From: Ramlibacter sp.
Lineage (GTDB): Bacteria > Pseudomonadota > Gammaproteobacteria > Burkholderiales > Burkholderiaceae_C
Assembly: GCA_028292245.1 (NCBI GenBank)
Contig: JAQGMS010000095.1
Span: 1 to 64,000, forward strand
Reading direction: 5' to 3'
DNA length: 64,000 nucleotides
Shown here: positions 1-8,666 of the stretch, piece by piece
How the letters are laid out: the number at the start of each line of letters is the position of its first letter
How positions within the stretch are numbered: position 1 is the stretch's first letter
Notes under the pieces: generated by a model
What the model saw: only the letters and a program-made list of their open reading frames with translations
What the model was told of the DNA's origin: nothing
The model's database searches: none
Program-made: the position numbers and the translations under genes

Positions 1-132
1 GCACCCGCACCTGCACCTGCACCTGCACCTGCACCTGCACCTGCACCTGCACCTGCACCTGCACCTGCACCTGCACCTGCACCTGCACCTGCACCTGCAC
101 CTGCACCTGCACCTGCACCTGCACCTGCACCC
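1..132. repeat. Hexanucleotide tandem repeat (GCACCT)n encoding Gly-Ala
   Basis: Bases 7-126 are 20 uninterrupted copies of GCACCT, flanked at 1-6 and 127-132 by the one-base variant GCACCC. The tract starts at the window edge and may continue to the left. It lies inside the minus-strand gene that ends off the left edge and is read there as alternating Gly and Ala codons (GGT GCA). Because the unit is six bases, a change in copy number alters protein length but not reading frame. Confidence 0.97.
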
Positions 133-3017
133 GCTGCCGCGCCTGCCTCTTCGGCCGGGGCTGCCGCAGGAGCTTTCGGCTTGTTGCGCTCCAGCGGCTC
201 GCCGCCGTGCTTCTGCACTTCGGCGTCGACGATCGATTCGGCGCTCACCACGTCGGCGCGTGCGGCGTTGGTCTGCGCCTTCGCGGCTTCGACCTTTTCA
301 AGCGATGCCTCGATGGCGGACTGCCCCTTGTCGCGATGGGCCGTCACCTCGGCCTGGGCTTGGGCGGTCCGCGATGCCACGTCCTGCGACGCGGCCTGCA
401 CCTGCTGGCGCACGGCATCCACCTCGGCCGCGACCGACGACAAGCTCTCCTTCATCTCCGACTCCACCGCGCTGGCGGCTTCACCGGGCGGCGCCACCGC
501 CGCCTTCGCGTCCTCCACCAATTTGTCCAGGCTGGCGCGCGCCGACTCGAGCTTCTCGTTCTGCGCCGCGCTCGCCTCGGCGGCTTGGCGCCCATGTTCC
601 TGCGCGCTGTCGCGGGCGGCTTCGAGTTCTGCCTTCAGTGGATTGGCCGCGCTCTCCAGCGCCGCCAATCCGCCGCGCGCGGCATCGGCCTGGCTCGCAG
701 CGGCCTGCCCCGCCGAACTGAAGTCCGCCTGCGCCGCGGCGGCTTGCTGCGCCGCCGCCTGTAAGCTGGCCTGCGCCTGCTGCAGCGCCGCCTCGGCTTG
801 CGCCTGCGATTGCGCGAGATCGCCGGGCAGTGCCTGCATGCCGGCCGCGGCCTGCTGCGCGGCCGACTGCAGTTGCGCGAGCAGCGGGTCGGCCTGGCTG
901 CTGGCCTGCGCCACCGCGGAATCGACGCCGGCAGTGGAACCCACCGCACCGCCCTCCAGGCTCTGGAGCTGCTGCTCCGCCGCCTGCACGAACTGCCGCA
1001 GCAGCCCCTGCGCCGGCGCCGCCAGTTGGTCGATCAATTGCTTCACTTGCCCGACCGGCGCCAGCATCTGCGCCTTGAGCCCGTCGAGCAGCGATATCTG
1101 CCGGTCCGCCGGCGGATCGAGCTGCGCCAGCAGCGCCGACAGGCTGCTTCGCATGCTGCCCACCCCCGCCTGCAGCGGATTGAGCGGCAACTGGATCTGG
1201 CCCTGAACGCCGTCCAGCGCCTGGCGAACGCTTCCGATTGCGTTGTCGATCTGCTGGCGCACCGGCGCGAGCAGCCGGTCCTTCAATCCGCCGACCTGGG
1301 CCTGCACGGCGTTCACCTTTTCCATCGGCTGCGCGCTGGCCATGAAGCTGTCGTTGGCGCCGCGCACCTGGGCCAGCAGCGCCTTCGGGTTGGCCTTCAG
1401 CGGGTCGGCCTTGTTGCGCATCTCCGTCGCGACGCCGGTCATGCGCTGCTGCGCTCCTTCGAGCGCGGCCCGCACCTGCCCCAGCACCTCGATCACCTTG
1501 GCAATCGCCTGCTTCACCAGGTCAAGGGCCTGCTGCACCGCCGTGCGCAGCGCCTCGACGATGACGATCGCCTGGTCCAGCGCCGTGGTTGCCGTAACAC
1601 CCGCCGCCTTGACGGCGCCGCGCGCGGCCGTGATGGTGAGCTTGATGCCCGGGATCATCGCCTTGACGCCGATGAACAGCATGCGCGCAGCCACCATCGC
1701 GAACGACCGCGTCACGTATTTCGTGCACACCGCGATGGCGTTGTCGCAGCGATCGCTGGCCTGGTCGAGTTCGTCGCTGGCCATCGACAGCGCGCCGTCG
1801 GCCCTCGCGACGAACTGCGGCACGCGCGCCTTGATGTCCTCGATCAGGTTCTTGGCCGCATCCACCTGGCCGAACACCGGGTCGAACTGCCGCGGCAAGG
1901 CCTCCAGCGTCGGCTTCAGCGCCTCGAGCTCGGCGATCACGCCGGCCAGCGCTTCGTTGAGCAGCGTGATGCCCTTGTCCACGCTCGCGATCACGGTGTC
2001 GATGACTTCGTTGATCTTGGCGACGATGCCTTCCATGCGCCCGAGCTGGGAGGTGATGGCGGTGAGAATCTCGTTGATCACCTTGCCCACGGCGCCGATC
2101 TGCTGCCATGCGGCATCGATCGCCGCTTCCACGGCGGCCATCGCGGAGGTGATCGGCGCGGACAGCTGCGGCAACTGGTCCTTGAAGCCCTCGACCTGCG
2201 CCACCAGCGCCTGCACTTCCTTTTCCAGCCCGGCGACCACGCCATCCACCTGTCCGATGATGCCGTTCAGCGCCGCGGCCACTTCGGCGCCCGCCGCCTT
2301 GACTTGCACGCCCACCGCCGTCACGGAAGCGGTCAAGGCCTGCGAGCTGCCGTCGACGCCGGCGTGCAGCGCGCCGACGCTCTGCGTGATGAGTTGGCCC
2401 ACCGCATCGATCTCGCCTTTCAATCCCGCGAAGGCGGCTTGCGCCTGGGCCTTGATCTGCGCTTGCGCCGCTGGTGTGCTCGCCAGCGACAGCTTTTCCT
2501 GCAAGGGGCCTAGCGAGGCCAGGAAGGCGGTGACGCGCGGCTGAACCCCTGTCGCCTGCTGCATCAGGCCCTGCGCGCTCGAGGCCGCGCTTTCCAATTG
2601 GCCCACCAGCCCGGCGAAATCAGGCCGCAGCGCGATCAGCCGTGCCGGCAATCCGCTGACGATGCCGGCCACGCCTTGCACTTGAGCCGGAATCTGCGCC
2701 AGCCCCTGCCCGGCCGCCACGATGCGCGGGCCAACGCCGGCCAGCGACGACACCAAGCCGGTGAGGCCGGATTGCAAATTGCCCAACGCGCCGGCCAGCT
2801 CCCCGACGATCGCCAGCGGATCGATCGGCAGCGACAGCTTGCCGACCTGGCCGGCGACGTCGCCGAGCTTGGCCGCGACGGTGGTGATCGCCGTGCCCGC
2901 CTCGGACACACCCTTGGCGAGTTCCGTCGTCAAGGTGGTGCCCGCGCTCGAAACAGCCGTGGCCACCTGCGTTGCGCCTTCGCCGATCGCGGTGGTGGCC
3001 TTGGTGACGAACTGCAT
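1..3017 (-). CDS. Giant Ala/Gln-rich helical protein of unknown function, C-terminus off the window
   Basis: An open frame reads from an ATG at 3017 to the left edge without a stop, about 1005 codons visible. I do not recognise a family. The first ~550 residues are Ala/Val/Gly/Gln-rich with heptad-like spacing, as in tape-measure-like or apolipoprotein-like helical proteins. Residues ~600-940 look like long coiled coil (many Ala-Gln-Ala, Glu, Lys runs). A short Pro/Ala linker then leads at about residue 960 into a Gly-Ala repeat. No signal peptide is evident, and only a short hydrophobic stretch occurs near residue 440 (around MLFIGVKAMIPGIKL). The ATG follows the stop of the upstream gene by 12 bases, so the two are probably one operon. 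Phage-tail or injection-system tape measure is a possibility I cannot support further. Confidence 0.75.
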   Translation of the reverse strand, partial: MQFVTKATTAIGEGATQVATAVSSAGTTLTTELAKGVSEAGTAITTVAAKLGDVAGQVGKLSLPIDPLAIVGELAGALGNLQSGLTGLVSSLAGVGPRIVAAGQGLAQIPAQVQGVAGIVSGLPARLIALRPDFAGLVGQLESAASSAQGLMQQATGVQPRVTAFLASLGPLQEKLSLASTPAAQAQIKAQAQAAFAGLKGEIDAVGQLITQSVGALHAGVDGSSQALTASVTAVGVQVKAAGAEVAAALNGIIGQVDGVVAGLEKEVQALVAQVEGFKDQLPQLSAPITSAMAAVEAAIDAAWQQIGAVGKVINEILTAITSQLGRMEGIVAKINEVIDTVIASVDKGITLLNEALAGVIAELEALKPTLEALPRQFDPVFGQVDAAKNLIEDIKARVPQFVARADGALSMASDELDQASDRCDNAIAVCTKYVTRSFAMVAARMLFIGVKAMIPGIKLTITAARGAVKAAGVTATTALDQAIVIVEALRTAVQQALDLVKQAIAKVIEVLGQVRAALEGAQQRMTGVATEMRNKADPLKANPKALLAQVRGANDSFMASAQPMEKVNAVQAQVGGLKDRLLAPVRQQIDNAIGSVRQALDGVQGQIQLPLNPLQAGVGSMRSSLSALLAQLDPPADRQISLLDGLKAQMLAPVGQVKQLIDQLAAPAQGLLRQFVQAAEQQLQSLEGGAVGSTAGVDSAVAQASSQADPLLAQLQSAAQQAAAGMQALPGDLAQSQAQAEAALQQAQASLQAAAQQAAAAQADFSSAGQAAASQADAARGGLAALESAANPLKAELEAARDSAQEHGRQAAEASAAQNEKLESARASLDKLVEDAKAAVAPPGEAASAVESEMKESLSSVAAEVDAVRQQVQAASQDVASRTAQAQAEVTAHRDKGQSAIEASLEKVEAAKAQTNAARADVVSAESIVDAEVQKHGGEPLERNKPKAPAAAPAEEAGAAAGAGAGAGAGAGAGAGAGAGAGAGAGAGAGAGAGAGAGAGAGAG

Positions 3018-3029
3018 GACTGGAAAAGG

Positions 3030-3704
3030 TCAGAGCTTGTCGAGCGTGGCAGTGACCGAGGCGCCGGCTTCGGTCATCGCGGTCTCGATCCCCGGCACCT
3101 TCGAAGGCGTCGGCTCCAGCGACACCGGGGCGACCTTGAGTTCGCCGATGGTGATATCCACCTGCGCGAGCGACTGCTCGATCTCGGGCAATACCTCGGC
3201 GCCCTCGATCTGCAGTTCTTCGAGCAGCGGCAGCAGCGGCGGCGGCGGCACCGGGATGCCTGCCAGGATTTGTGCGACCGGCACGGCCGGCGGCTCGACC
3301 ACGGCGGGCGGCGCGGGGGCGAGCGGCAGCACCGCAGGCATGGACGGGCGCGCGCTTTCGATCGCCACCACCGCGCCGCGCGCCAGCCGCGCCCCGAGCT
3401 TGGCCAGCACCTGGTCGTCGGTCCACGAGAACACGGGAGCGGAAGGCTCGCCCTTTTGCAGCGCGCCGCGCAGCGCCATCACGGCACCGACGTCGCTCTT
3501 CCAGAAACACAGCCAGGCCTGCGCGTCTTCTGCATGCCAGAAAGCCACGCGACGGCCGTGCGTCACGTCCAGCGGCGTCATGGCGGTGAAGGTGGCTCCC
3601 GGCTTGGGCAACGGTGCCGCAGGCGGTAAATCCATCGGGTCATGCAGCCACACCAACTGGCTGTGGCGGCGCAGTGTGGCAAGCGGCACGCTCATGAGGG
3701 CCAT
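3030..3704 (-). CDS. Hypothetical protein with proline-rich centre
   Basis: A 224-residue protein from the ATG at 3704; a GTG at 3728 and an ATG at 3695 are alternative starts. The N-terminal ~100 residues look globular, with conserved-looking Trp/His (WHAEDAQAWLCFWKSD), followed by a Pro-rich linker (residues ~125-160, including IPVPPPPLLPLLEEL) and an acidic tail. There is no signal peptide or membrane span. It ends 12 bases before the giant helical gene, so the two are probably co-transcribed and may act together. I do not recognise the family. Confidence 0.7.
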   Translation of the reverse strand: MALMSVPLATLRRHSQLVWLHDPMDLPPAAPLPKPGATFTAMTPLDVTHGRRVAFWHAEDAQAWLCFWKSDVGAVMALRGALQKGEPSAPVFSWTDDQVLAKLGARLARGAVVAIESARPSMPAVLPLAPAPPAVVEPPAVPVAQILAGIPVPPPPLLPLLEELQIEGAEVLPEIEQSLAQVDITIGELKVAPVSLEPTPSKVPGIETAMTEAGASVTATLDKL

Positions 3705-3752
3705 TGTAGGGTTGGCCGCCGGACCCACTCCCTTTACGCCTCAGTCACAACC

Positions 3753-4079
3753 TCATGCCTGCCACACCCCGTACCCCGCCTCGCGCAGCGCGATGCCCAG
3801 TTCCACCTCCATGTCGCGCGCGGCGTCGTAGGGCATGGGGTTGTACATGAGGTACAGGCCGGGCAGCAGCCGCAGGCCGTAGTCGCGCACGTAGGTGTTG
3901 GCCTGGATGCCGGCCTTGTGCTTGTCGAATCGCACGTCCGGGTCCAGCCCCGTCATGCCGACATAGACGAAGGGCTTGCCCAGCTGGTAGTCCGGGTTGG
4001 CGCGCCGGAATCGCGCCACGTTCCAGACCTGGTCGGCCAGTTCGACGACGTAGACGTGATAGTGGTGGCGGCGCGCCAT
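3753..4079 (-). CDS. GIY-YIG-like nuclease-family protein
   Basis: A 108-residue protein. The start HYHVYVVEL followed ~25 residues later by FVYVGMTG resembles the paired GIY...YIG strands of the GIY-YIG fold, with a His/Lys-rich helix after it (RFDKHKAG). Small stand-alone proteins of this type are common; most have no known substrate. The usual catalytic Arg is not clearly placed, so activity is uncertain. It starts 6 bases after the sigma-factor stop, on the same strand, so it is probably the last gene of the DGPF-sigma transcript. Confidence 0.65.
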   Translation of the reverse strand: MARRHHYHVYVVELADQVWNVARFRRANPDYQLGKPFVYVGMTGLDPDVRFDKHKAGIQANTYVRDYGLRLLPGLYLMYNPMPYDAARDMEVELGIALREAGYGVWQA

Positions 4080-4085
4080 GCGGTG

Positions 4086-5330
4086 CTAACGCGCCAGCGC
4101 TTCGCGCTGCCGCTGCAGGAATTGCCGCACCGCCGGGTCGCGCTCCAGGCCGATGGCGCGCTGGTACGCGCCGGCCGCTTCCTGGGTGGCGCCGGTGCGC
4201 GCCAGCAACCCGGCGCGGGCCGCCCAGAAAGGCTGGTAGTCGGCCAGCCGCGCATCGGCGGCCAGCGTGTCCAGCAATTGCAGGCCGGCTTGCGGGCCGG
4301 CGGTTTCGGACATCGCGATGGCGCGATTGATGGTGACCACGGGCGATGCCGTGAGCGCCTCCAGCGCCGCGTACAGCCGCTCGATCGCCGGCCAGTCCGC
4401 TCGCCCGGTGCGCTGGCGCACCACGTGCGCCGATTGCACCGCCGCCTCGAGCTGGAAGCGGCCGATGCCATCCAGGGCGCTCGCCTGCCGCAGCAGCGCT
4501 TCCGCGTCGCCGATCAGTTTGGCGTCCCACAGGGCGACGTCCTGCTGGTCCAGCGGCACATACGCGCCGGCCGCGTCGCGCCGGGCCGCGCGGCGCGCTT
4601 GCGCGTGCAGCATCAGCGAGAGCAGGCCCAGCGCCTCGGGCTCCTGCGGCAACAGCGACGCCACCAGGCTGCCCAGCCAGATCGCTTCCTCGGCCAAGTT
4701 GCGGCGGCGCGCGTCGGTACCCGCCGCGTCGTCCCAGCCTTCGGCATAGGCGGCATAGATCGCGTCGAGCACGGCGCCGAGCCGTTCGCGCAGGTCGGCC
4801 TGGCCCGGCACTCGAAACGGGATGCCGGCCTGGCGGATACGGGTCTTGGCACGCACCAGCCGCTGGCCCATGGTGGCGGGCGCCACCAGGAAGGCTGAGC
4901 CGATCGCCGCCGCGTCGAAGCCCAGGATGGCCTGCAGGATCAAAGGCGCGCGGATGCCCGCGTCGATCGCCGGATGCGCGCAGGCGAACATGAGCGCCAG
5001 CCGGTCGTCGGGAATATGCGCATCGCCGTCCTCGCCTTGCGCCAGTTCGGCCAGCAGCGCCAGGTGCTCCGCCGCGCCCTCGCCGGATTGGCGCAGCCGC
5101 ACTTCGTCGATCATCTTGCGCCGTGCCACCGTCAGCAGCCAGGCCTCGGGGTTGTCCGGCACACCGCGCTCGGGCCAGTTGGCGAGCGCGGACGCGAATG
5201 CTTCGGCCAGTGCATCCTCGGCGCCCGCCACGTCGCGCGTGCGCGCGGCCAGGAAAGCCACCAATTTGCCATAGCTGCGGCGCGCGGCGGCGACGGCGGC
5301 TTCGCGCGCGGGGCCGGGGTCGCTGCCCAT
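4086..5330 (-). CDS. ECF42-type RNA polymerase sigma factor with C-terminal TPR-like extension
   Basis: A 414-residue protein, about twice the length of an ordinary ECF sigma factor. Residues ~15-75 carry a sigma region 2 (SYGKLVAFLAARTRDVAGAED and the following AWLLTVARRK), residues ~110-165 a region 4-like helix-turn-helix, and the rest a long helical region (DUF6596 plus TPR-like) that is the hallmark of group ECF42. In that group the extension is needed for activity and there is no classical anti-sigma factor. The gene starts 6 bases after the stop of a DGPF/YCII gene, exactly the neighbour known for ECF42. The usual target of such sigma factors is the DGPF operon itself. Confidence 0.92.
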   Translation of the reverse strand: MGSDPGPAREAAVAAARRSYGKLVAFLAARTRDVAGAEDALAEAFASALANWPERGVPDNPEAWLLTVARRKMIDEVRLRQSGEGAAEHLALLAELAQGEDGDAHIPDDRLALMFACAHPAIDAGIRAPLILQAILGFDAAAIGSAFLVAPATMGQRLVRAKTRIRQAGIPFRVPGQADLRERLGAVLDAIYAAYAEGWDDAAGTDARRRNLAEEAIWLGSLVASLLPQEPEALGLLSLMLHAQARRAARRDAAGAYVPLDQQDVALWDAKLIGDAEALLRQASALDGIGRFQLEAAVQSAHVVRQRTGRADWPAIERLYAALEALTASPVVTINRAIAMSETAGPQAGLQLLDTLAADARLADYQPFWAARAGLLARTGATQEAAGAYQRAIGLERDPAVRQFLQRQREALAR

Positions 5331-5336
5331 CCGCGG

Positions 5337-5684
5337 CTACATCACCCAGATCGGCCGCACTTCCACGATGCCGTGGCTGGCACCCGGACAGCGCGCCGCC
5401 CACGACAGCGCCGCGTCGAGGTCGGGCGCCTCGATCAGGAAGTAGCCTCCGAGTTGCTCCTTGGTTTCGGCGTACGGGCCGTTGAGCACCTCGGTCTTGC
5501 CACCGGCCACGCGCACGCTCGTGGCCGTAGCGATCGGCTGGAGCCGGTTGGATGAAGCCAGCACTCCGGCCTTCTTTAGCGCGTCGGTGTAGGCGCCGTA
5601 AGCGGCCATGGTTTCGGTGGCCTGGGCCTCGCTCATGGTCTGGAACCCGCCTTCGTTGGCGTAAAGCAGCAGCATGTATTGCAT
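5337..5684 (-). CDS. DGPF (YCII-related) domain protein
   Basis: A 115-residue protein of the YCII/DGPF family, which has a ferredoxin-like fold. It begins MQYMLLLYANE and contains the family's GPYAETKEQLGGYFLIEA segment, the conserved core of DGPF proteins. I start it at the ATG at 5684 because a GGAG ribosome site lies just upstream and the frame further upstream has no such site. It directly precedes the ECF42 sigma gene. DGPF proteins are the usual regulon members of ECF42 factors; their biochemical role is not established. Confidence 0.9.
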   Translation of the reverse strand: MQYMLLLYANEGGFQTMSEAQATETMAAYGAYTDALKKAGVLASSNRLQPIATATSVRVAGGKTEVLNGPYAETKEQLGGYFLIEAPDLDAALSWAARCPGASHGIVEVRPIWVM

Positions 5685-5794
5685 ATCGACTCCTGTTGGG
5701 TTGCCGCGAAGCATCATGCTCCGCTACGACAATGACGTGCAAGCCCGGCCGATTTCGACAGCGGGCGAAGATTTTCCTGGGGCCGCCCCGGGGA

Positions 5795-7219
5795 TCAGCC
5801 TGCGACCAGGCCCTTGGTGTGGCGAAACAGGTTGCCCGGGTCGTATTTGTGCTTCATCGCAGCCAGCCGCTCGAAATTCGCCGCGCCGTAGGCGGCCCGG
5901 GTGCGCTCCGAGCCTTCGTCCTCGGTCAGGAAATTCAGGTACACGCCGCCGGTGGAGAAGGGCTTGATCGCCTGCCAGGCACCACGCGTCCACTCGATGT
6001 TGGCGGCATCGCCGGCCGCGCTTTCCCATGACGACGCGATGTTGCAGTTGAACAGCGCATCGCGGTTGCCGGCCGGCGAATGACCGGCGGGCAACTCGTT
6101 GAGCGCACCGCCGATCTGGAACAGGATGATGGCCGAGTGCGGCGAAGGCATCAGCGCCGCCTGCGCCGCCACGACTTGCAGCGCGCCGGGTTCCAAGTCC
6201 GCCAGGTACTCCGATTTCCAGTAGTAGCGGCGGCCCTTGGGCTGCGTGGCGTCGACCAGGCTTTGCATCTGCGCGTAGGGCCGGCGCACCAGGATGTCGG
6301 CCACCGGCTTGCCGAAAGCCTTGAGCGGCGCGACCGCCCGCGCCCCCTCTTCCACGCTGCCGCTATAGCAGGCAAAGACCGCGATGATCGGTTTGCCATG
6401 GATTTCCTTGGGCAGCCACGGCGCCGGCGGCGCCGTGCGCATCAGCGCGACGCAGGTCAGCTCGCGCGGCGACGCAGCCGTGAACTCACGGAAGAACTCC
6501 AGCACCCGGGGCGCGTCCGCGGCCGGCCAGGCGACGACACCGCCCATGATCTCGGGCCCCACCGGATAGAGCTGGTACTCGAATGAAGTGACGATGCCGA
6601 AATTCCCGCTGCCGCCGCGCAGGCACCAGAACAACTCCTGGTTCTCCGATGCGCTGGCCCGCAGCACCTGGCCTTGCGCCGTGACGACCTCCATCGACAT
6701 GACGTTGTCGCAGGTCCAGCCGTGGCCCCGGGTCAGGTAGCCGTAGCCGCCGCCCGTCGTGAGCCCGGCGATCCCGGTCGCGGAGACGAAACCCAGCACA
6801 GCGGCCAATCCATGGAGCTGCGTCTCGCGGTCCACGTCGCCGAGCGTGCAGCCGGCCTGCGCGCGAGCCGTGCGGCCGGCGGCATCGACCCAGACGCCGC
6901 GCATCAGCGACATGTCGATGACCACGCCGCCCTCGCACACCGCCAGCCCGGCGATGTTGTGGCCGCCGCCTTTCACCGACGAGAGCAGCCCGTGCTCGCG
7001 CACGAACGCGATGGCCGCGATGACGTCGGCAGTGCCGGTGCAGCGCACGATCAGCGCGGGACGCCGGTCGATCATGGCGTTCCAGAGCTGGCGCGCCTCG
7101 TCATAGCCCGGGTCGCCGCTGCGCAGGATCGGCCCGCGGAATGCGGCGCGCAACGCCTGCAATGCTTCAGGCGAAACGGCGCGGGCGCCGTCATCGAGTG
7201 TCCGGATGCGTGTTTCCAT
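5795..7219 (-). CDS. FAD-linked oxidase with PCMH and BBE domains
   Basis: A 474-residue flavoprotein of the berberine-bridge-enzyme-like family. The FAD-binding PCMH domain occupies residues ~45-225, with GGGHNIAG holding the His that attaches FAD covalently in this family, then TTGGGYGYLTR and the Cys-containing WTCDN. The cysteine that makes the second FAD link in bicovalent members is not evident where expected. The C-terminal BBE motif (AANFERLAAMKHKYDPGNLF) is intact. Such enzymes oxidise sugars, alcohols or secondary metabolites; the substrate cannot be told. The start overlaps the end of the upstream helical-protein gene by 29 bases, which suggests coupled translation. Confidence 0.9.
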   Translation of the reverse strand: METRIRTLDDGARAVSPEALQALRAAFRGPILRSGDPGYDEARQLWNAMIDRRPALIVRCTGTADVIAAIAFVREHGLLSSVKGGGHNIAGLAVCEGGVVIDMSLMRGVWVDAAGRTARAQAGCTLGDVDRETQLHGLAAVLGFVSATGIAGLTTGGGYGYLTRGHGWTCDNVMSMEVVTAQGQVLRASASENQELFWCLRGGSGNFGIVTSFEYQLYPVGPEIMGGVVAWPAADAPRVLEFFREFTAASPRELTCVALMRTAPPAPWLPKEIHGKPIIAVFACYSGSVEEGARAVAPLKAFGKPVADILVRRPYAQMQSLVDATQPKGRRYYWKSEYLADLEPGALQVVAAQAALMPSPHSAIILFQIGGALNELPAGHSPAGNRDALFNCNIASSWESAAGDAANIEWTRGAWQAIKPFSTGGVYLNFLTEDEGSERTRAAYGAANFERLAAMKHKYDPGNLFRHTKGLVAG

Positions 7220-7721
7220 GGTGCTGCCTTTTCAACTCCTCGAACTTCCCGGCCTGCCAGTCGAACTCGCCGTCGAACGCCGATGGATCGGTGACGGCGT
7301 AGCCGCCGTACGCATAGACCGACGCATAGGCGGCGTAGCTGGCCGCAGCCAGCGCGCGCCCGGCCAGCGCATTGGCCACCGCGTAGGTGGCAGACACCGC
7401 CGCATGCGCTGCCCCGTCGATCGAGTTGGAACCGCGGTGCCGGTTGGCAACTTCGGCGATGGCATCGCGCGCACGCGCGAGGTCGGTTGCGGCCGCACGG
7501 CCGGCGACAAAATCGCGCAGCACGGCCAGGCACTCGATCGCCTTCGGGTCTTCCAGCAGATGCTGCACCCGTTCCACGCAGGCGAGTCCGAAGGCCAGGC
7601 GCAGCGGCTCCCGGTCCGGCTGGTCCAGGCCGGTTGCGGCGGCCAGTTGCGAGAGCTTCGGGTTCACCGCCCGATCGTAAAGCATGTAAGGCCAGGCGAA
7701 CGGGCGCGACTCACCCGCCAT
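7191..7721 (-). CDS. Ala-rich helical protein, possibly Imm5-like
   Basis: A protein of 176 residues from the ATG at 7721, preceded by an AAGGTG ribosome site; a GTG at 7727 and an ATG at 7685 are alternatives. It is all-helical and rich in Ala and Tyr in its second half (repeated AAYA/YAVA patterns), reminiscent of the small predicted immunity proteins of the Imm5-like group; this is a weak resemblance. No toxin gene is adjacent. The 3' end overlaps the FAD oxidase gene by 29 bases, so these two form an operon. Its start codon overlaps that of the divergent AraC gene. Confidence 0.6.
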   Translation of the reverse strand: MAGESRPFAWPYMLYDRAVNPKLSQLAAATGLDQPDREPLRLAFGLACVERVQHLLEDPKAIECLAVLRDFVAGRAAATDLARARDAIAEVANRHRGSNSIDGAAHAAVSATYAVANALAGRALAAASYAAYASVYAYGGYAVTDPSAFDGEFDWQAGKFEELKRQHHGNTHPDTR

Positions 7722-8538
7722 GAGCACACCTTACGACCTGATCTTCGACAACGCCGTCTTTTCCGCGCAGGTGATCTTCGTGGGCACGCGCTGCGGCCGC
7801 GAGAACCTGCTGCGCAACTACGCGTCGGGCACCCTGCACTTCGTCAAATCGAGCCGCGCCCTGGTCCACCTGGAAGGCGCCGAGCCGGTCGCGATCGAGC
7901 AGCCGTCGCTGGTGTTCTTCCCGCGCACGAGCCGCCACAACGTCACCGGCGTCAACGACGACGGCGTGGACCTCGTCTGCGCCATCGCCAATTTCAGCGA
8001 GGCCTTCCAGCAGAACGTCGCCACATCGCTGCCCGACATGATGGTGCTGCCGCTGCAGGAGCTGGCGCCGATCCGGCATGCGGTCGAGGCTTTCTTCGCC
8101 GAGGCTGCCTGCACCGCACCGGGCAGCAGGCAATTGGCCGACCAGCTGTGCGGCATCGTGCTGGCCTATGTGGTCCGCCATATCCTGCTGGACGAGCGGC
8201 ACCGGCAGGCCGGGCTGGTCGCGGCCGCTAGCGACCAGCGCATCGCCGGCGCCGTCAAGGCAATCCACACCTCGTTCCACGACGGGCTGGACCTGGCGAC
8301 GCTGGCCAAGGTCGCCGGCATGTCGCGCAGCCGCTTCGTCGAGCACTTCAAGCGGCTGGTGGGCACCAGCCCGCACAACTACCTGGTCAATTACCGCATC
8401 GGCGTCGCGCAACAGCTGCTCGCCCGGCGGCTGCCCGTCAAGACCGTCGCCGCGCGCGTCGGTTATGAAACCACCGCGTCCTTCTGCGCCAAGTTCAAGG
8501 AGGTGGTGGGCGTGTCGCCGGGAGCCTGGGCGAAATAG
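7720..8538 (+). CDS. AraC-family transcriptional regulator with N-terminal cupin domain
   Basis: A 272-residue regulator. The N-terminal half (about residues 15-130) is an effector-binding cupin of the type often linked to AraC regulators. The C-terminal ~95 residues hold the two helix-turn-helix units: DLATLAKVAGMSRSRFVEHF, then RLPVKTVAARVGYETTASFC, ending with the usual GVSPGAWAK. It faces the helical-protein/FAD-oxidase pair, which is its likely target. No ribosome site precedes the ATG at 7720, and its start overlaps the start codon of the opposite gene (shared CATG), so the true starts or the promoter arrangement here are unusual. Confidence 0.93.
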   Translation: MSTPYDLIFDNAVFSAQVIFVGTRCGRENLLRNYASGTLHFVKSSRALVHLEGAEPVAIEQPSLVFFPRTSRHNVTGVNDDGVDLVCAIANFSEAFQQNVATSLPDMMVLPLQELAPIRHAVEAFFAEAACTAPGSRQLADQLCGIVLAYVVRHILLDERHRQAGLVAAASDQRIAGAVKAIHTSFHDGLDLATLAKVAGMSRSRFVEHFKRLVGTSPHNYLVNYRIGVAQQLLARRLPVKTVAARVGYETTASFCAKFKEVVGVSPGAWAK

Positions 8539-8666
8539 CCGCCACAGGGACGTTTGCACAACACATCGGGACGAAGCGAAAACTTCTCACCCGGCCTCGC
8601 GGGCACATTACGGCCTGCTGTTCCTTTCCCCTCACGTCATTCACTCACTCACTGGAGATATTCACC

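Noticed and set aside
1-132. Possible CRISPR array at the left edge
   Set aside because: The unit is a 6-base tandem repeat with no spacers and lies inside a coding frame.
181-2513. Long open frames on the plus strand (for example 798-2513)
   Set aside because: They are opposite-strand shadows of the giant minus-strand gene; their composition (Arg/His/Leu-rich, no motifs) is typical of antisense frames in high-GC DNA.
2620-3510. A minus-strand frame of 296 codons overlapping both first genes
   Set aside because: It is Arg/Gly/Ala-rich in a third frame with no motif, and the two other minus-strand frames explain the region.
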